A stretch of 64,000 bases of DNA, taken from NCBI GenBank assembly GCA_963556255.1, contig OY744604.1:78832197-78896196 (forward strand), given 5' to 3'. This stretch comes from Allolobophora icterica. Its lineage: Eukaryota; Annelida; Clitellata; Crassiclitellata; Lumbricidae. Below are positions 24,401 to 50,452 of the stretch, in pieces (the stretch's first letter is position 1; each line of letters begins with the position of its first letter). The notes beneath the pieces are model-generated. The model was given only the letters and a program-made list of their open reading frames with translations, was not told where the DNA came from and ran no database searches. The translations under genes and the position numbers were made by a program.

Positions 24401-27400
24401 ATGGCTCCTGACACTCATAAAAGGGTAGCCGAGCCGCAACTTAAAAAACACCGAAATGAGATCCTGATATGCAGATAACTTTTGAGACAAATTCACCTAT
24501 CTAGGACCTCAAAAAGTTTCATCAGTTTGCTAGGTCTACAGCATTGATTTGTCTTACCTATATAAATGCTTAGAAATAGCTAAGTCATCCAACGCTGATT
24601 ATGTTGCAAAACACTGAATTAAAAGCCGCATATAAGTTGTACAAATAATAGGCACAGTAGTTTATAGTTAGGGCCTAATTACTCCTCAGTTATATAATAT
24701 ATAGTTAAAAAGCGATTATGAGTTTAATTATGTTATATTTAATTATATTATTATTAGGCAATATTATTATAAATATAAAATACATATTTTACAAAGGACT
24801 TTCTTGTGAAACTTGGTGCACTTCAGCTTATTACTCCAAATCAAACAATGCAATTCAGATCCAATATGCAATATGACAGCGATTTTTCATGTAAGCTGAT
24901 TCATTGGCGTCGAGCAATTTTATCATGCAAAGCTAGCCATTGCTGAACCGTAACACAAAATTCTATGTTCATTCATTCCTTCTTAGGAAAAAAACTATAA
25001 TTTTTATTTTCGTTAAATTCTCAGCCCACAGATCGATCCAGGCTGGTTAGGCAGGCAAAGTGTCTTGGTGAAATGGTTCCAACGATTAGAAATTTTTTGC
25101 TAACGTGAAACTTGTTAAAAATTTAGACTGAAAATTAGCGTATCGTGAAGATAGGCAATTACTTCTTGATAAGTTTAGATCGTTACCTATAAATTTCCTG
25201 ATTTGCCTAAATTTGGTTCTCGTTAATTGTGTAAGGTGTATGATTATGTGAACTTACAGTGCTTGTAACATTAATGACATTCATATTCGTAACCTTGACA
25301 ACAGATTTCTTAGGTGCAAATCTAAAACTAAGTGAAAAACTACGTATTTACGAACTATGATATCCCAAGGAATATCACGTAAACGCAGTTTTCAAATGTC
25401 ATGATTTTTAAACACTCTATCTTTAGTTGTTGGATTCCCTTTCACTTCGATTTGGCAAATTCACTTTCAGCGTAGGCAACAATGTTGTGATGACAACTCC
25501 CAATGCAACAACAGCGCTAATTGGACAACCGTTGCGGATAACAATTGAATTCACACCAGGACCATACAACATAAGTACCAATTTATCTTTCACGTACCAA
25601 GGCAACCCAGAAATAACTGACATCAGTCCATCGACGTTTGTAGTGACGTAAGTTGAAAAGAGTGCGTTAGCAAGTAAACTATATGAATAAATAAATGAAT
25701 ATATAAATGATGATGGAAAAATCTGAGTAGTAAATTATTTTATTATGTTATAATCTAAGGTATATTAAAAGTTGTACTCTTGCGCGACGTATTTGACAAG
25801 TCTATACATTAGTTGAATCAAAATTCAAAAATTATCGTCTTATTTGACATATAACTTTTACTATACCTTAGATTATAACATAATATATATTTTAAAATAT
25901 CTACCAAATAGGCTAAACCGATACAATATTCAAATAAGCCTCGCTGTGCTATGGCGCTATACAAATTGGTGAAGTTCAAAATAATTTAAATGTAGACTCT
26001 ACTTAAAATTTATGTGAGAAATAAGTTTATTCAACAGCTGAAATGTTCCAATACCATAATTAAAATAACTCGTACAAGAGTACAAATTACAAATATAATT
26101 AAATTATATTAAATATAAAAGAATTAATTTTGCTAGACGCAATACTCTGTTAGAAGGGTCTGCGCTGAAACAAAACCTAGGCTTTACGGGTCTGTGCTGA
26201 AACACAACATAGGACGTCATTGACTGCGCTGAAACACAACATAGGACGTCTTTGACTGCGCTAAAACACAACATAGGACGTCTTTGACTGCGCTAAAACA
26301 CAACATAGGACGTCTTTGACTGCGCTAAAACACAACATACGTTTACTACTAATCTGAAACAATATCATTAATTTATAAAAGAAACTATTTGAGATTTTCT
26401 CCGCGTTCGATTGCAGTCCTATTAAAAAATCTGCATGGATGATTTTAATTCGTAGGGGTGGAACGACTGTAAATGTAACAGGGACTCAGTTGTCATCTGT
26501 TGCGAATCCACTCATTCAAATGACGATTGTCGTTGAAAGGGGAATCGAAAGAAACACCACTACAGAAAAATCTTTCGAGGTAGAAAATAAATCTTACATC
26601 ACTTTTCTAGTGAATTAAAATTCAAATACCGCAGTTTAGATTCTCTACGGTCTAGAGCATCATAGATAATGCTGAGCCGTATCATATGAAACAGTATTTA
26701 CAAGCGAGGGATATCTGTAGCTGCTCCGACAAAGTTGCTAAACTACGTAACTGAATTTGCATCAAGTCTTGCTCAAAGGATTCTGTAATTGACTTAGTTA
26801 AGTCATTCCTTTTAAATACATTTTCTGCAGATATGTCGTTGGAAATTGCATTAACTTGCAATTGACGCAATTAAATAAAGTCTGATTTCACCAGCGCATA
26901 ATGAGATCTTTACCAATAAAATGCACCTAACAATGTATGCGATATCTGCTGTATAATGATGAGTAGGTGATCGTGTAGTCTAACTAGTCACTTTCGTCGT
27001 AATAATCGTGTTCTGTTTGCCTCTAGTCTTGCGAAGTCAATACTGGAGACGGTAGTCAAATGACTTGTCGAATGCCATCAGTGAACATACCTGACGATTT
27101 TCTCCAAAACTTAGATTCGCAGTACAGCAACAGAAGCAGACGTGACACGAATTCGATGAATCATCTAAAAGCAGAATATTCATTCCTACTGTCGAGGCGT
27201 AAACGATACGCAAGCGCTCTGTCCTTGACTGGACCAAATGGAGTAGATCACGCTGTCATCTATATTGGGTTCATCCTAGATGGATATCAGAAGTATGACA
27301 ACATCAACGACGTTCTACCTGATACTCAAATTCTATACTTTTCTCCACCGGAAATCAGCTTTACTAGAGATATCATTGAATTTGACCCAAACCAGGACGA

Positions 27401-29532
27401 GTCCATTTCAATTAAGGTAATAATATGTCTGCGGTTCCTGATATTCAGCAGTAAAGATTGTCAAAACATGTTTTTCATGTAAAGTCTTAATGTTTTCATG
27501 TAAAACAAAGCATGACATTTTTTATGATTTCATGTAATGTTATTCATGTAATGTTTTAACACGTAATGTGATTGTCGTTTCATCAGGCTGGAATCGCCTC
27601 TGAGAAGTTTCTCTAGTAAAGGCGCTATGCAAATTCGTTATTGCAATTACAGTTACAAAATACTCCTGCTCTCTCAGCGTTTACCATAGTGAATTTTGCA
27701 AGTCATTGCATAAATTTAATATCTGAATGTGCAAGGTTCTTATCCGATTGAATGCCATCAATCAATGATCGCTTCACGTGAAAACTTAATCATCGCTTCA
27801 TGTGACAATATGAAAACGCATGGTTAAACTCCGATTGCCTGAATTCAAGTTGCGTTGAAGGTTGTATTCATAGCATTCGTAGTTGCATTCATAATGGTAT
27901 TCTTAGTTGCATTCACAGTTACATTGCAAGTTGCATTGATGTAGGCCTATTTATTGATTTCATACCTTGAATCATGTTTGTAGCATTGATAGCTATTGCG
28001 AGATCAATTTGTAGGGAACCACATTTAAATTTATGTTTAAGGGTATGCATATGACACGAGGATGTCGTATGGCCGACTATGTGGTCCATATTGGTGCTGG
28101 TGTGTGCGAAAACATTGACCTAACTGACAATCAATTGAGATGTCGACCGCCGGAGCAACAACCGCAGTTGACCCAAAACACCTCGATCAACTGCGATCAG
28201 CTCCTTAGTATTTACGTATGTAAATATTTCTTCACATATAAATGTTATGTCTTGTAATACATAATTAAAGTTATTACTATTATTTTATGCCCCAAGGTAC
28301 ATATGATCCATCGGGGACTTAGATATTAGACTAATTATTGTTATTTCCGGAAAATCAGGCCTCGTCCTCCGCTAGGTCGTTGAACGTGCCGCGAAAAGCG
28401 ATGGCATTACAGCGCTGAATACAGATGGAAAGGCGCTGGAAGAGGAACGTAACCTCTCGCGGCTCCCCAGAGATGGCCGAGAGTCGCCGCCCAACCTCTC
28501 GAAGGAAACTGATCCCGGCGGCGTTAATTGGCCCCAGTGTCTCGAAGGCAATGGGCAAGAACAGGTGGAACGGGGGCAGCCCCGAATACCTCTCAGATTT
28601 TCGAATGGCAGCCTGCTCCGCCGCGGCTCCTCCAGCATTGGCTGTGTGAGTGATATAAGATGCGGCGCAGGTGTGAATCACGGTGGTGTCCCAGGCCAGG
28701 TATTTACCCGACGCCCACGAGATCATTGTGGCCCCATTGGGTCTCTTGCCATCTGTACGGAACATGCCTGATGGCTCCTTCGTATTCGGGACATCAGCCT
28801 TTCGAAGGGCTTGCCAGACTATGTCATGGATGTCGTGATGGCGAAGAATCTTGACTGAAATTGGACTATTTAAACTGTATTTTACATAAATTTCTGATTC
28901 GTTGTCTCAAACACAGCGCTGATCAATCAGTTTAGCGGATACAAATAGTTGCGCAATGGGCAGTCAAGAAACATATTTGAAGAAATTCGACTCATTTATG
29001 CGATTTAATTTCGTTGTCTTTCTTTTTCTAGATAAAGTTAGGTTTCCGGACTTATAAATACGCCTGCATGAAATATTCAGCCCGTCCTTCGCCAGTTGAA
29101 ACAGCTTTAATAATTGGACTGGCCGTTGGACTCTCGTCTTTCGTTGTTATCATTGTTTTGATAATCACAATCGTCTATTGTCGCAAGAGATCCAGAAATC
29201 TCCGTAAGAAACCAACTAACAATGCATTAGGCAGAAAAGCAGATGCGGTAAATGAAGCATATGATCCATCATCAGATCAAGTGTATGCTAATGAGGCATA
29301 TCTACAACCATCAGTTATGTCGTTTGATAAGGAGGACTATTTACAACCATCAGCTCAGTTGCATGCTGATGAGGCATATTTACAACCATCAGCTCAGTTG
29401 CATGCTGATGAGGCATATTTACAACCGTCAGCTCAGTTGCATGCTGATGAGGCATATTTACAACCATCAGCTCAGTTGCATGCTGATGAGGCATATTTAC
29501 AACCGTCAGCTCAGTTGTACGATGAAGCATAG
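15194..29532 (+). CDS. Receptor unit 3: complete Ig-TIG transmembrane receptor (10 exons)
   Basis: Exons: 15194-15239, 15646-15966, 17446-17799, 19757-19999, 23648-23798, 25471-25647, 26456-26579, 27027-27416, 28042-28215, 29032-29532. All junctions are GT..AG and the phases close (total 2481 bases, 826 residues plus stop). Order: signal peptide, three Ig-like domains, three plexin/MET-style TIG domains with two furin-type sites in TIG2, a Cys-bearing stalk, one transmembrane helix, and a tail of about 115 residues with six YLQPS motifs. There is no Sema, PSI, kinase or plexin GAP domain, so signalling would have to go through phosphotyrosine adaptors. That it acts at the cell surface follows from the architecture. 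The ligand is unknown; a role in recognition or adhesion is inferred from Ig plus TIG ectodomains in a tandem, variable family. The exon structure is very secure, the function is not. Confidence 0.9.
15646..15966 (+). CDS. Unit 3 exon 2: Ig-like domain 1
   Basis: 321 bases, phase 1 to phase 1. It has a classical Ig layout: MRCSS (first Cys), ITWF (core Trp), and DSTAGTFTCAD (D-x-A-G-x-F-x-C, second Cys), ending AQLLVV. Several NxS/T glycosylation sites are present (NLS, NES, NVT). Confidence 0.9.
16225..17290 (-). pseudogene. CR1/L2-like LINE fragment in unit 3 intron 2
   Basis: The minus strand encodes reverse-transcriptase motifs in broken frames: PQDSVLGPLLFILYTADI followed by FADDVQTY (the catalytic F/YADD box) and NRLALNSSKTQLIWFG downstream. 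Stops and shifts are frequent. The 3' end (low coordinate) carries the ATAGCGCC-type end found on other copies in this window. Confidence 0.8.
17446..17799 (+). CDS. Unit 3 exon 3: Ig-like domain 2
   Basis: 354 bases, phase 1 to phase 1. It encodes GDVIRYSCQVLYFGNPFF, TATATFYQTAACLSNT and MNCAVLFETPVGNLLPGS. It has paired cysteines but no clear core Trp, so it is a divergent Ig-like fold. The unit 5 copy is close in the second half and diverges in the first half. Confidence 0.82.
18341..19626 (+). mobile_element. Helitron-like element 3 with TG/TCTG tract and hairpin array
   Basis: It starts TCTATATTAATAAAGCG after an A and ends with a GGGCAACGCCGGG hairpin, then CTAG before T. It is in + orientation, opposite to elements 1 and 2. 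Next to its 5' end is a (TG)n tract (18366-18432) followed by (TCTG)n to about 18462. The interior at about 18836-19125 and 19340-19500 carries the GACTGCGAAGCAGTC palindrome array. It sits in intron 3 of unit 3, and no Rep/helicase is coded. Confidence 0.75.
18836..19500. repeat. Palindrome arrays inside Helitron 3
   Basis: The unit GACTGCGAAGCAGTC recurs about twelve times in two blocks, with CGCCAGAAGGCG and CGCCAGAGGGCG palindromes between. The linkers are shared with the array at 2838-3210, so both derive from one ancestor. Confidence 0.88.
19757..19999 (+). CDS. Unit 3 exon 4: Ig-like domain 3
   Basis: 243 bases, phase 1 to phase 1. It encodes LTCNLTFEFPVSYSWTDL, then GPQLTVWHGGSYNCTASF: Cys, Trp and G-x-Y-x-C in the right order, with several N-glycosylation sites. 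A Helitron-like element ends 130 bases upstream in the intron. Confidence 0.88.
20140..22440 (-). pseudogene. CR1/L2-like LINE, degraded, in unit 3 intron 4
   Basis: Minus-strand frames contain YQSGLRKGHFTETLLLCML, then VSDAFDSVAHAILLNRLL (the FD box of the palm), ASYLRDRSALVVYGSTRS, and SHLYGDDIQA (YxDD-like catalytic box), in the correct order but split by frameshifts. The 3' end near 20140-20165 has the CACTTATATAGCGCC end seen on related repeats. It is GC-richer than its surroundings, in keeping with a transposed insert. No intact ORF remains. Confidence 0.82.
22505..22815. repeat. (GTAT)n microsatellite
   Basis: Imperfect GTAT/GTATGCAT repeats over about 300 bases, interrupted near 22645-22670. 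Its Tyr/Met/Cys- and His/Thr/Ile-rich frames are artefacts. Confidence 0.93.
22818..22985. repeat. Short GGAATAGCGGACCC array joined to a SINE/LINE tail
   Basis: Four copies of an AATAGCGGACCC-like unit (14-15 bp) at about 22820-22880, followed by GAGAGGCGCTTTATAAATTC, an end sequence resembling the CR1/SINE ends elsewhere in the window. Nothing here codes. Confidence 0.6.
23648..23798 (+). CDS. Unit 3 exon 5: first half of TIG1
   Basis: 151 bases, phase 1 to phase 2. It encodes ANPLYGPIAGGTKITLTLEN, WSKHIANIS and ITDLQTDR. The open frame continues upstream of the acceptor as a hydrophobic stretch (ILTFIFLIFIVYEID); see the finding on a possible alternative signal peptide. Confidence 0.87.
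23815..24075 (-). mobile_element. tRNA-derived SINE, copy 1
   Basis: On the minus strand it starts GGGGAGATGGTTGAATGGTT (A-box-like) and has GGGTTCGATACCC (B box) about 45 bases on, then an unrelated body ending AATAAACGAAGATT(A). It is inserted just after the donor of the unit 3 TIG1 exon. The copy at 51897-52170 matches over its full length. The head cannot fold as a good tRNA, so it is not called a tRNA gene. Confidence 0.8.
24275..24350 (-). mobile_element. Old tRNA-like SINE head in the TIG1 intron (unit 3)
   Basis: Related to 40022-40100 in unit 4 and, more decayed, to about 6525-6620 in unit 2 and 61100-61190 in unit 5, always in the same intron. It was therefore present before the units duplicated. 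Confidence 0.55.
25471..25647 (+). CDS. Unit 3 exon 6: second half of TIG1
   Basis: 177 bases, phase 2 to phase 2. It encodes VGNNVVMTTPNATTALIG, TPGPYNISTNLSFTYQGNPE and the first strand of TIG2 (DISPSTFVVT). Confidence 0.87.
25742..25884. repeat. Inverted-repeat element (23-bp arms)
   Basis: ATTATGTTATAATCTAAGGT at 25742 is repeated inverted at 25862-25884, with about 97 bases between the arms. It is probably a small MITE in the TIG1-TIG2 intron of unit 3. It is absent from the same intron of units 2, 4 and 5. Confidence 0.7.
26150..26345. repeat. 32-bp minisatellite in unit 3 intron 6
   Basis: Units of TGACTGCGCTAAAACACAAC plus ATAGGACGTCTT start at 26221, 26253, 26285 and 26317, with two diverged copies before. 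The spacing is exactly 32 bases. Confidence 0.93.
26456..26579 (+). CDS. Unit 3 exon 7: TIG2 core
   Basis: 124 bases, phase 2 to phase 0, donor GAG|GTAGAA. It encodes GGTTVNVTGTQLSSVANPL and MTIVVERGIERNTTTEKSFE. The preceding S-P-S-T plus GGT-x-V-x-V-x-G-x-x-L is the TIG signature. Confidence 0.88.
27027..27416 (+). CDS. Unit 3 exon 8: TIG2 end, furin-type sites, TIG3 start
   Basis: 390 bases, phase 0 to phase 0. It encodes MTCRMPSVNIPDDFL, then NRSRRDTN and LLSRRKRYAS, two sites fitting the furin rule R-x-K/R-R, then AVIYIGFILDGYQKY as the TIG strand and PPEISF for TIG3. The basic segment is an insertion between TIG2 strands. The cysteines before it could hold the two halves together after cleavage. 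Confidence 0.9.
28042..28215 (+). CDS. Unit 3 exon 9: TIG3 end and stalk
   Basis: 174 bases, phase 0 to phase 0. It encodes MTRGCRMADYVVHIGAGVCE and LTDNQLRCRPPEQQPQ. The pattern hydrophobic-VGAGVC...L-T/D-N-x-L-x-C-x-PP is the usual end of plexin/MET TIG domains. Confidence 0.88.
28265..28870 (-). pseudogene. Retrotransposon Pol C-terminal fragment with (ATT)-type tail
   Basis: An open minus-strand frame (28355-28765) encodes DGKRPNGATMISWASGKYLA, WDTTVIHTCAASY, then GRRLSAISGEPREVTFLFQR, a C-terminal segment I recognise from many animal non-LTR retrotransposon Pol proteins (cnidarian and chordate examples). Downstream comes GGCCTGATTTTCCGGAAATA and a CCCCGATGG...ACCTTGGGGCA end leading into an AT-rich tail. 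Upstream sequence is missing. It lies in intron 9 of unit 3. The exact clade is uncertain. Confidence 0.75.
29032..29532 (+). CDS. Unit 3 exon 10: helix and expanded YLQPS tail
   Basis: It starts phase 0 after TTTTTCTAG. Helix GLAVGLSSFVVIIVLIITIV, then RKRSRNLRKK. The tail has EAYDPS, YANE, YLQPSVMSF, four near-identical 13-residue units ADEAYLQPSAQLH, and a final YLQPSAQLY before TAG. Unit 1 has two YLQPS motifs and unit 4 only degenerate ones. Confidence 0.9.
   Translation: MKLGFRTYKYACMKYSARPSPVETALIIGLAVGLSSFVVIIVLIITIVYCRKRSRNLRKKPTNNALGRKADAVNEAYDPSSDQVYANEAYLQPSVMSFDKEDYLQPSAQLHADEAYLQPSAQLHADEAYLQPSAQLHADEAYLQPSAQLHADEAYLQPSAQLYDEA
29353..29508 (+). repeat. 39-bp coding minisatellite in the unit 3 tail
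   Basis: Four consecutive 39-base units (13 codons) differ only by a few third-position changes (CCATCA against CCGTCA). In-frame length means that gain or loss of units changes the number of YLQPS motifs without a frameshift. Confidence 0.93.
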
Positions 29533-30435
29533 TTACAAGTTACAACCATAAGCTCAGCTGTAGATAATTAGGGCGCTAAAACTTGATGCGCTTTTACAAA
29601 AGCTTCTTAACGTCAACACGTTGGGTTACAGTAACATTAAAACTTTATATATTGCAAGTAATACACTGCGGCAGCAGAACATTAAGATTTGCAGCATATT
29701 CTTCCAATATACTTCAAACATCAATTCTCTGAAGATGGCCCTACTGCTTGACTATTTGCACTGATTTCCTTAAAAACTGAAGCTTACCTTAGACTTTGTG
29801 AATGCAAGTGTTAAATCATCTCTCTAACATGTGTGCAATAAAATGTATGAGCCCTAAGTCGATTATACGGAAAGTCGGTTTGATTCAGAAATAGTTTATG
29901 GCTTGCTATGTGTGATGGGAAAGAAATCGGAGCTTCTATGTATGTTCTGTTAAGAAGAAGAAGAATTTTACTTAATACCAGACTTCTGTAGTTGTTCGTT
30001 TTAGTTTATCTCTGTTTTCTAACTAGTGTATTTGATTAATTAAAGTAAATAAATATGCCATTTTGTTTGCCATAATTAATTTATTATACCAAAGGTCCTG
30101 TTTGATTAAAGCTTTACTGGCTTTTTAGGCCAGTGGCCTACGTTTGAAGTAACATATCGGAACCAAAATAAAGTGTTTTACTAAGTTTTAAAGATCGGGT
30201 TTGCACGAAGACAATAAATTAGTGCGGACGACAAGTGTTATTAAGTATCGTCGGCCAGATATTCAGATATTAATGTAATGGTACTAAAAGGATTAAAAGT
30301 CTTAAATTGATTCGTTAATTAATATTAATGGTTGTAATTTAGATATTGCAGGCTGTCTGTTCTGTTAGTAGTTAAGATTTATCGCATAACATGTACTTGT
30401 ACAGCGCAGTGCGTTTACAGGCGCTTAATTAAAGA
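29533..30435. other. 3' flank of unit 3, no gene
   Basis: No exon is seen. Homology to the unit 1, 2 and 4 flanks runs to about 30240 (GGGTTACAGTAACATT near 29621, TTTTTAGGCCAGTGGCC near 30122). Confidence 0.65.
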
Positions 30436-30505
30436 ACAATAATAATAATAATAATAATAATAATTATTATTATTATTATTATTATTTTTTTTTCCCCGAG
30501 GTACA

Positions 30506-30563
<58 letters not shown>

Positions 30564-30656
30564 TGTTTTTTTTTTTTACCCGAGGTATCAGTGATCCCTC
30601 GGGATTTGGAAAAAATTATTTAGGAGCAGGGTAATTGTCTGGAGGGTCAGGCCTCG

Positions 30657-30746
<90 letters not shown>
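30436..30746. repeat. (ATT/AAT)n tracts between LINE 3' tails
   Basis: Three ATT-type blocks (about 30438-30490, 30507-30562 and 30659-30746) alternate with two copies of a CCCGAGGTAC...CCTCGGGATTT...GGCCTCG segment, the 3' end of the LINE family seen with coding sequence at 28265-28870. They are therefore stacked, 5'-truncated retroposon tails. Confidence 0.8.
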
Positions 30747-30747
<1 letters not shown>

Positions 30748-30868
30748 GAACAGTGTCACGATTTATTGCATTCAGAGGGCAGGGGTCAGATAATAAAGAC
30801 TGCTAATAAAGCATAGGCTATTCTAGACATGGATTAGCCCGTCTGTAATTAAAGTACAAGAGTCAGAA

Positions 30869-31650
30869 GGTGCGCCGACAAAACGGCGCAGGACAAAACG
30901 GCGCAGACATAACGGCGCAGACAAAACGGCGCGGCAACAATACGGCGCAGTACAAAACGGCGCAGACAAAACGGCGCAAAACTGAACTAAAGAACAATAG
31001 TTTATAGTAGTTTAATATATACTAAAATATATTCTAGAAATAACTGTGTAACTTCATCAAGTCTTTTAGTTCATAGTTCATACGTTGTCATAAAATTTGA
31101 GCGTCTACCCCTTCCTTGCCTGCCGATATAGGCCTAAGTATCTTCCCAATAGTCCGCTAAAGGTGCCAGAACAGGTGAAAAGCTCTCAACGAACTCGTCG
31201 AACGCAGCCGGAACATCAGCAACTGGAACGAAGGCTAAAGCTAACAGCATCTTCACGCATATACGAAGATTTTCATCTTCAGGGTAGGACGCTGCAAGGG
31301 TAAGGTCTTGAACCTTGCGCCACATACTCTGGCCGAGATGGAAAGAGCATCCAACAAGTCGTGTATCCGGGAAGACAATCGCGCAGTCATTGTGACTTGC
31401 CTTCTCGAAGTCCGACATTATACGATTAAAATGTAAATTAAATTAGAAGCGGGATGAACGATTAAAATGTAAATTAAACTAGAAGCTAATAAGCAAACAA
31501 TCACTAGACGGGTTTCATAATCTTTGTACTGCGCCGTATTGTCTGCGCCGTTTTGTCGGGGTACTTTGAATTGCGCCGTTCTGTCTGCGCCGTTTTGTCT
31601 GCGCCGTTATGTCTGCGCCGTTTTGTCCTGCGCCGTTTTGTTACGGCGCC
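30869..31650. mobile_element. Mutator-like element 1 with array-type inverted ends, 9-bp TSD
   Basis: It is flanked by exact 9-base repeats GAGTCAGAA (30860-30868 and 31651-31659), the size expected for Mutator-like elements. Its inverted ends are tandem arrays of ACAAAACGGCGCAG units (about six on the left and seven on the right), with the unit variants in the same order in both arms. Inside are a subterminal repeat (AGAAGCGGGATGAACGATTA, from 31445) and a minus-strand transposase fragment. The same subterminal repeat links it to 55157-56121. Confidence 0.87.
31085..31418 (-). pseudogene. MULE transposase fragment
   Basis: It encodes MSDFEKASHNDCAIVFPDTR, VGCSFHLGQSMWRKVQDL and PLADYWEDT, then YIGR-x-x-RG-RR. 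This is the animal MULE transposase pattern (D-F-E-x-A, GC-x-FH-x-x-Q, Y-x-EDTYIG). The frame is broken between EDT and YIGR by TAGGCCTA (31129-31136 on +); removing GGCCTA restores the family reading. Both ends are truncated, so it is inactive. Confidence 0.85.
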
Positions 31651-31659
31651 GAGTCAGAA

Positions 31660-33680
31660 TAATAACGCCTGTTAACCGCCTCAACTCGATATCGTTCGCT
31701 TAGCGATATATATTGTGTATATCTATGAGAAGTTTTTTTTCGAGTGAGTTACGAATTTTTCGGCGAGAAGGCGTTCACGATAATATTCTAGTCACTTCCA
31801 AATCGTTCTTCATCTATCTGAAGGATAGCCAAACGATCTGATAGGGTTTGATGACAACGTAAGTTCACGCCCCAGAAGAGATTAAGACTGACAGAAAGAC
31901 AAAGAGAATTACAGATATGTTAGAGTCTGGACCAGGTTACCCAAGCAGACCAGATGACAGTGGACACGATCGGTACCGTTTCCATATACATGGCCATCAC
32001 AACGTACAGCTCTGAGAACTAGCTGAAGTGCGACACCGGGCCACTTTGTGCGAAGGTCGGGGAAATAGCGAAAGCAATAATAGAGCGAGGGAATTCACTT
32101 ACAGCACTCCAATGTGACATCGTGCGTATAAAGGATTCGTTAAATACACTGTTTGTTTTCCTTTCTAAGTGATGTAGAAACGCCCTAAGTTACCGCCGTT
32201 GGCGAACAAGGTTCAGAGAAGAGCCTCGAATGCAATATGTGTCCATTTATTAATGACCACAATCATACAACTCTGGCATCCTGTTTTAATGATGGCCTAC
32301 GTATTATATGCATGCATAGTTTTATACCTTTCTTATGCAAGATCAGGTCATATGCTCTCCGGATACTTAACTTGAAATGCTAGTTGACTTTAAAATTGTT
32401 GGCTTAAACTAAAAGAATCGTGCAGAAAGGTTTTCGTGAATGTATGTGAATTCCAGGTCAGGCCAAATATAAATGTAGCTCTTGTATTCAATTGTTAAAA
32501 CTGAGTCAAGTGGATTTACTTATTAAGACAGAGATAGGTTGTGTATATGTATGCATTCAAGGACGACGCTAAAGACGACCGAGATTCAAACTGTAAAACG
32601 GTAAATGTTTCTGTTCTTCTTGCACTTACTATTTAATGACCTAGAAAAGTCAATATTTAAGAAATAAAATTCGTCCATACGATTGCGCACAAACTTCAAA
32701 TTTATAAAGCGCTACTCTAAGGCTAAGCGCACGAACCAGCTATTTCCTTAGCGCTGCGTCGTGTCAGAAGGGTTGTCCACAGAAATCAAGTGAATATCCG
32801 AGTCCGGTTGCCAGAGAGACCAGAGTGATGAGGTAGAAGAGCTCGGGGTTCGTTGAGGATGAGAAAGCTTTGAAGGCGGAGGATTGTATGGAGTAGGGTA
32901 GGAATTCTTGAAGAGGTAGGGCTTCAGTTTGGAGAGGAAAGCCTGCGGGGTGATGAGTGGAGGAGCCTGAGGCAGATGACCGAGAATGAGTGGTGGAGGA
33001 CAAAGTACCTTCATAATTGGCTCTGTTTAAGTGTACTCCTTCTTCTCCAGTGTTCTGCCCTTGGGCACATCGAAGAATCAAACAACGCCATTCTTCCTCA
33101 TTTCATTCCTTTTACTTTATTTCTTTATATCCTTGTCTGTTTCTTTTATCCACCGTCAAGTTTAACATTATATGAAGTGGTCTTCCTGTGGCCCTATTCC
33201 CTTTATTTCTTCCATCGAGCACTGTCCTTAGATCCTCGGGAGCGAATTTCCACGCAGTTTGTGGCCAATCAAGTTCATCTGGGACATCAAACATCTCGTA
33301 AACTATCTGATATTCAAAAGCCCACAATATCACCAACACGTGGTCTTCCTGTGAAGCAAAGTGCATGGTGGACGACCGAGTCCTTGCCGGGATATGCATG
33401 GGTCCAGAGGCAAAGAGCCAGAAGAACGGACGATGGATGACATCGACGCTTGGAGATGATGTCTAGTAAACAATCACGGTGAAACTGACAAAACGAATTC
33501 ATGTGTAGACCTATATGGCGCTATTCTGAAACATTTGCTTACGCATCCTTATAGAAGGATATGCATGAAGAAATGACGTGTAGGCTTACAAACTCGTCAG
33601 TTTATGGAGATGGATATATCAATACAGTTCACAAGACGACAGTTTTTCAGATGTGTTAATACAGGCACCGCAAAATAAGA
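31660..33680. other. 5' flank of unit 4, no gene
   Basis: It is homologous to the flanks of units 3 and 4b (32090-32720, 32750-33010). Open frames at 32748-33440 look like LINE-derived C-terminal sequence copied along with the units (SKLKPYLFKNSYP, minus strand) and are not conserved in frame at 37440-37950. Nothing else is supported. Confidence 0.6.
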
Positions 33681-50212
<16,532 letters not shown>

Positions 50213-50452
50213 TAGGGCGTTGGAACCTGTTACGAATGGACACACGCTCTTGGAACCGAGATTGCTATTTTACGCCAACTCTGCTGGGTTACAGTAACAT
50301 TCAAACTCTACGCTGCAATAGCAGAACTTTAAAATTCGCAGGTCAATTCTTCCAATATACTTCAAACATCAATTCTCTGAAAGTGGTCCTACTGCTTGGC
50401 TCTTTGTACTGATATCCTTAAAACTGAAGCTTACCATAGACTTTGTGAATGC

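Noticed and set aside
33112..33440. A possible gene on either strand (154- and 95-codon frames)
   Set aside because: The homologous block at 37640-38060 has the frames broken, so there is no coding conservation; it is copied flank or repeat sequence.
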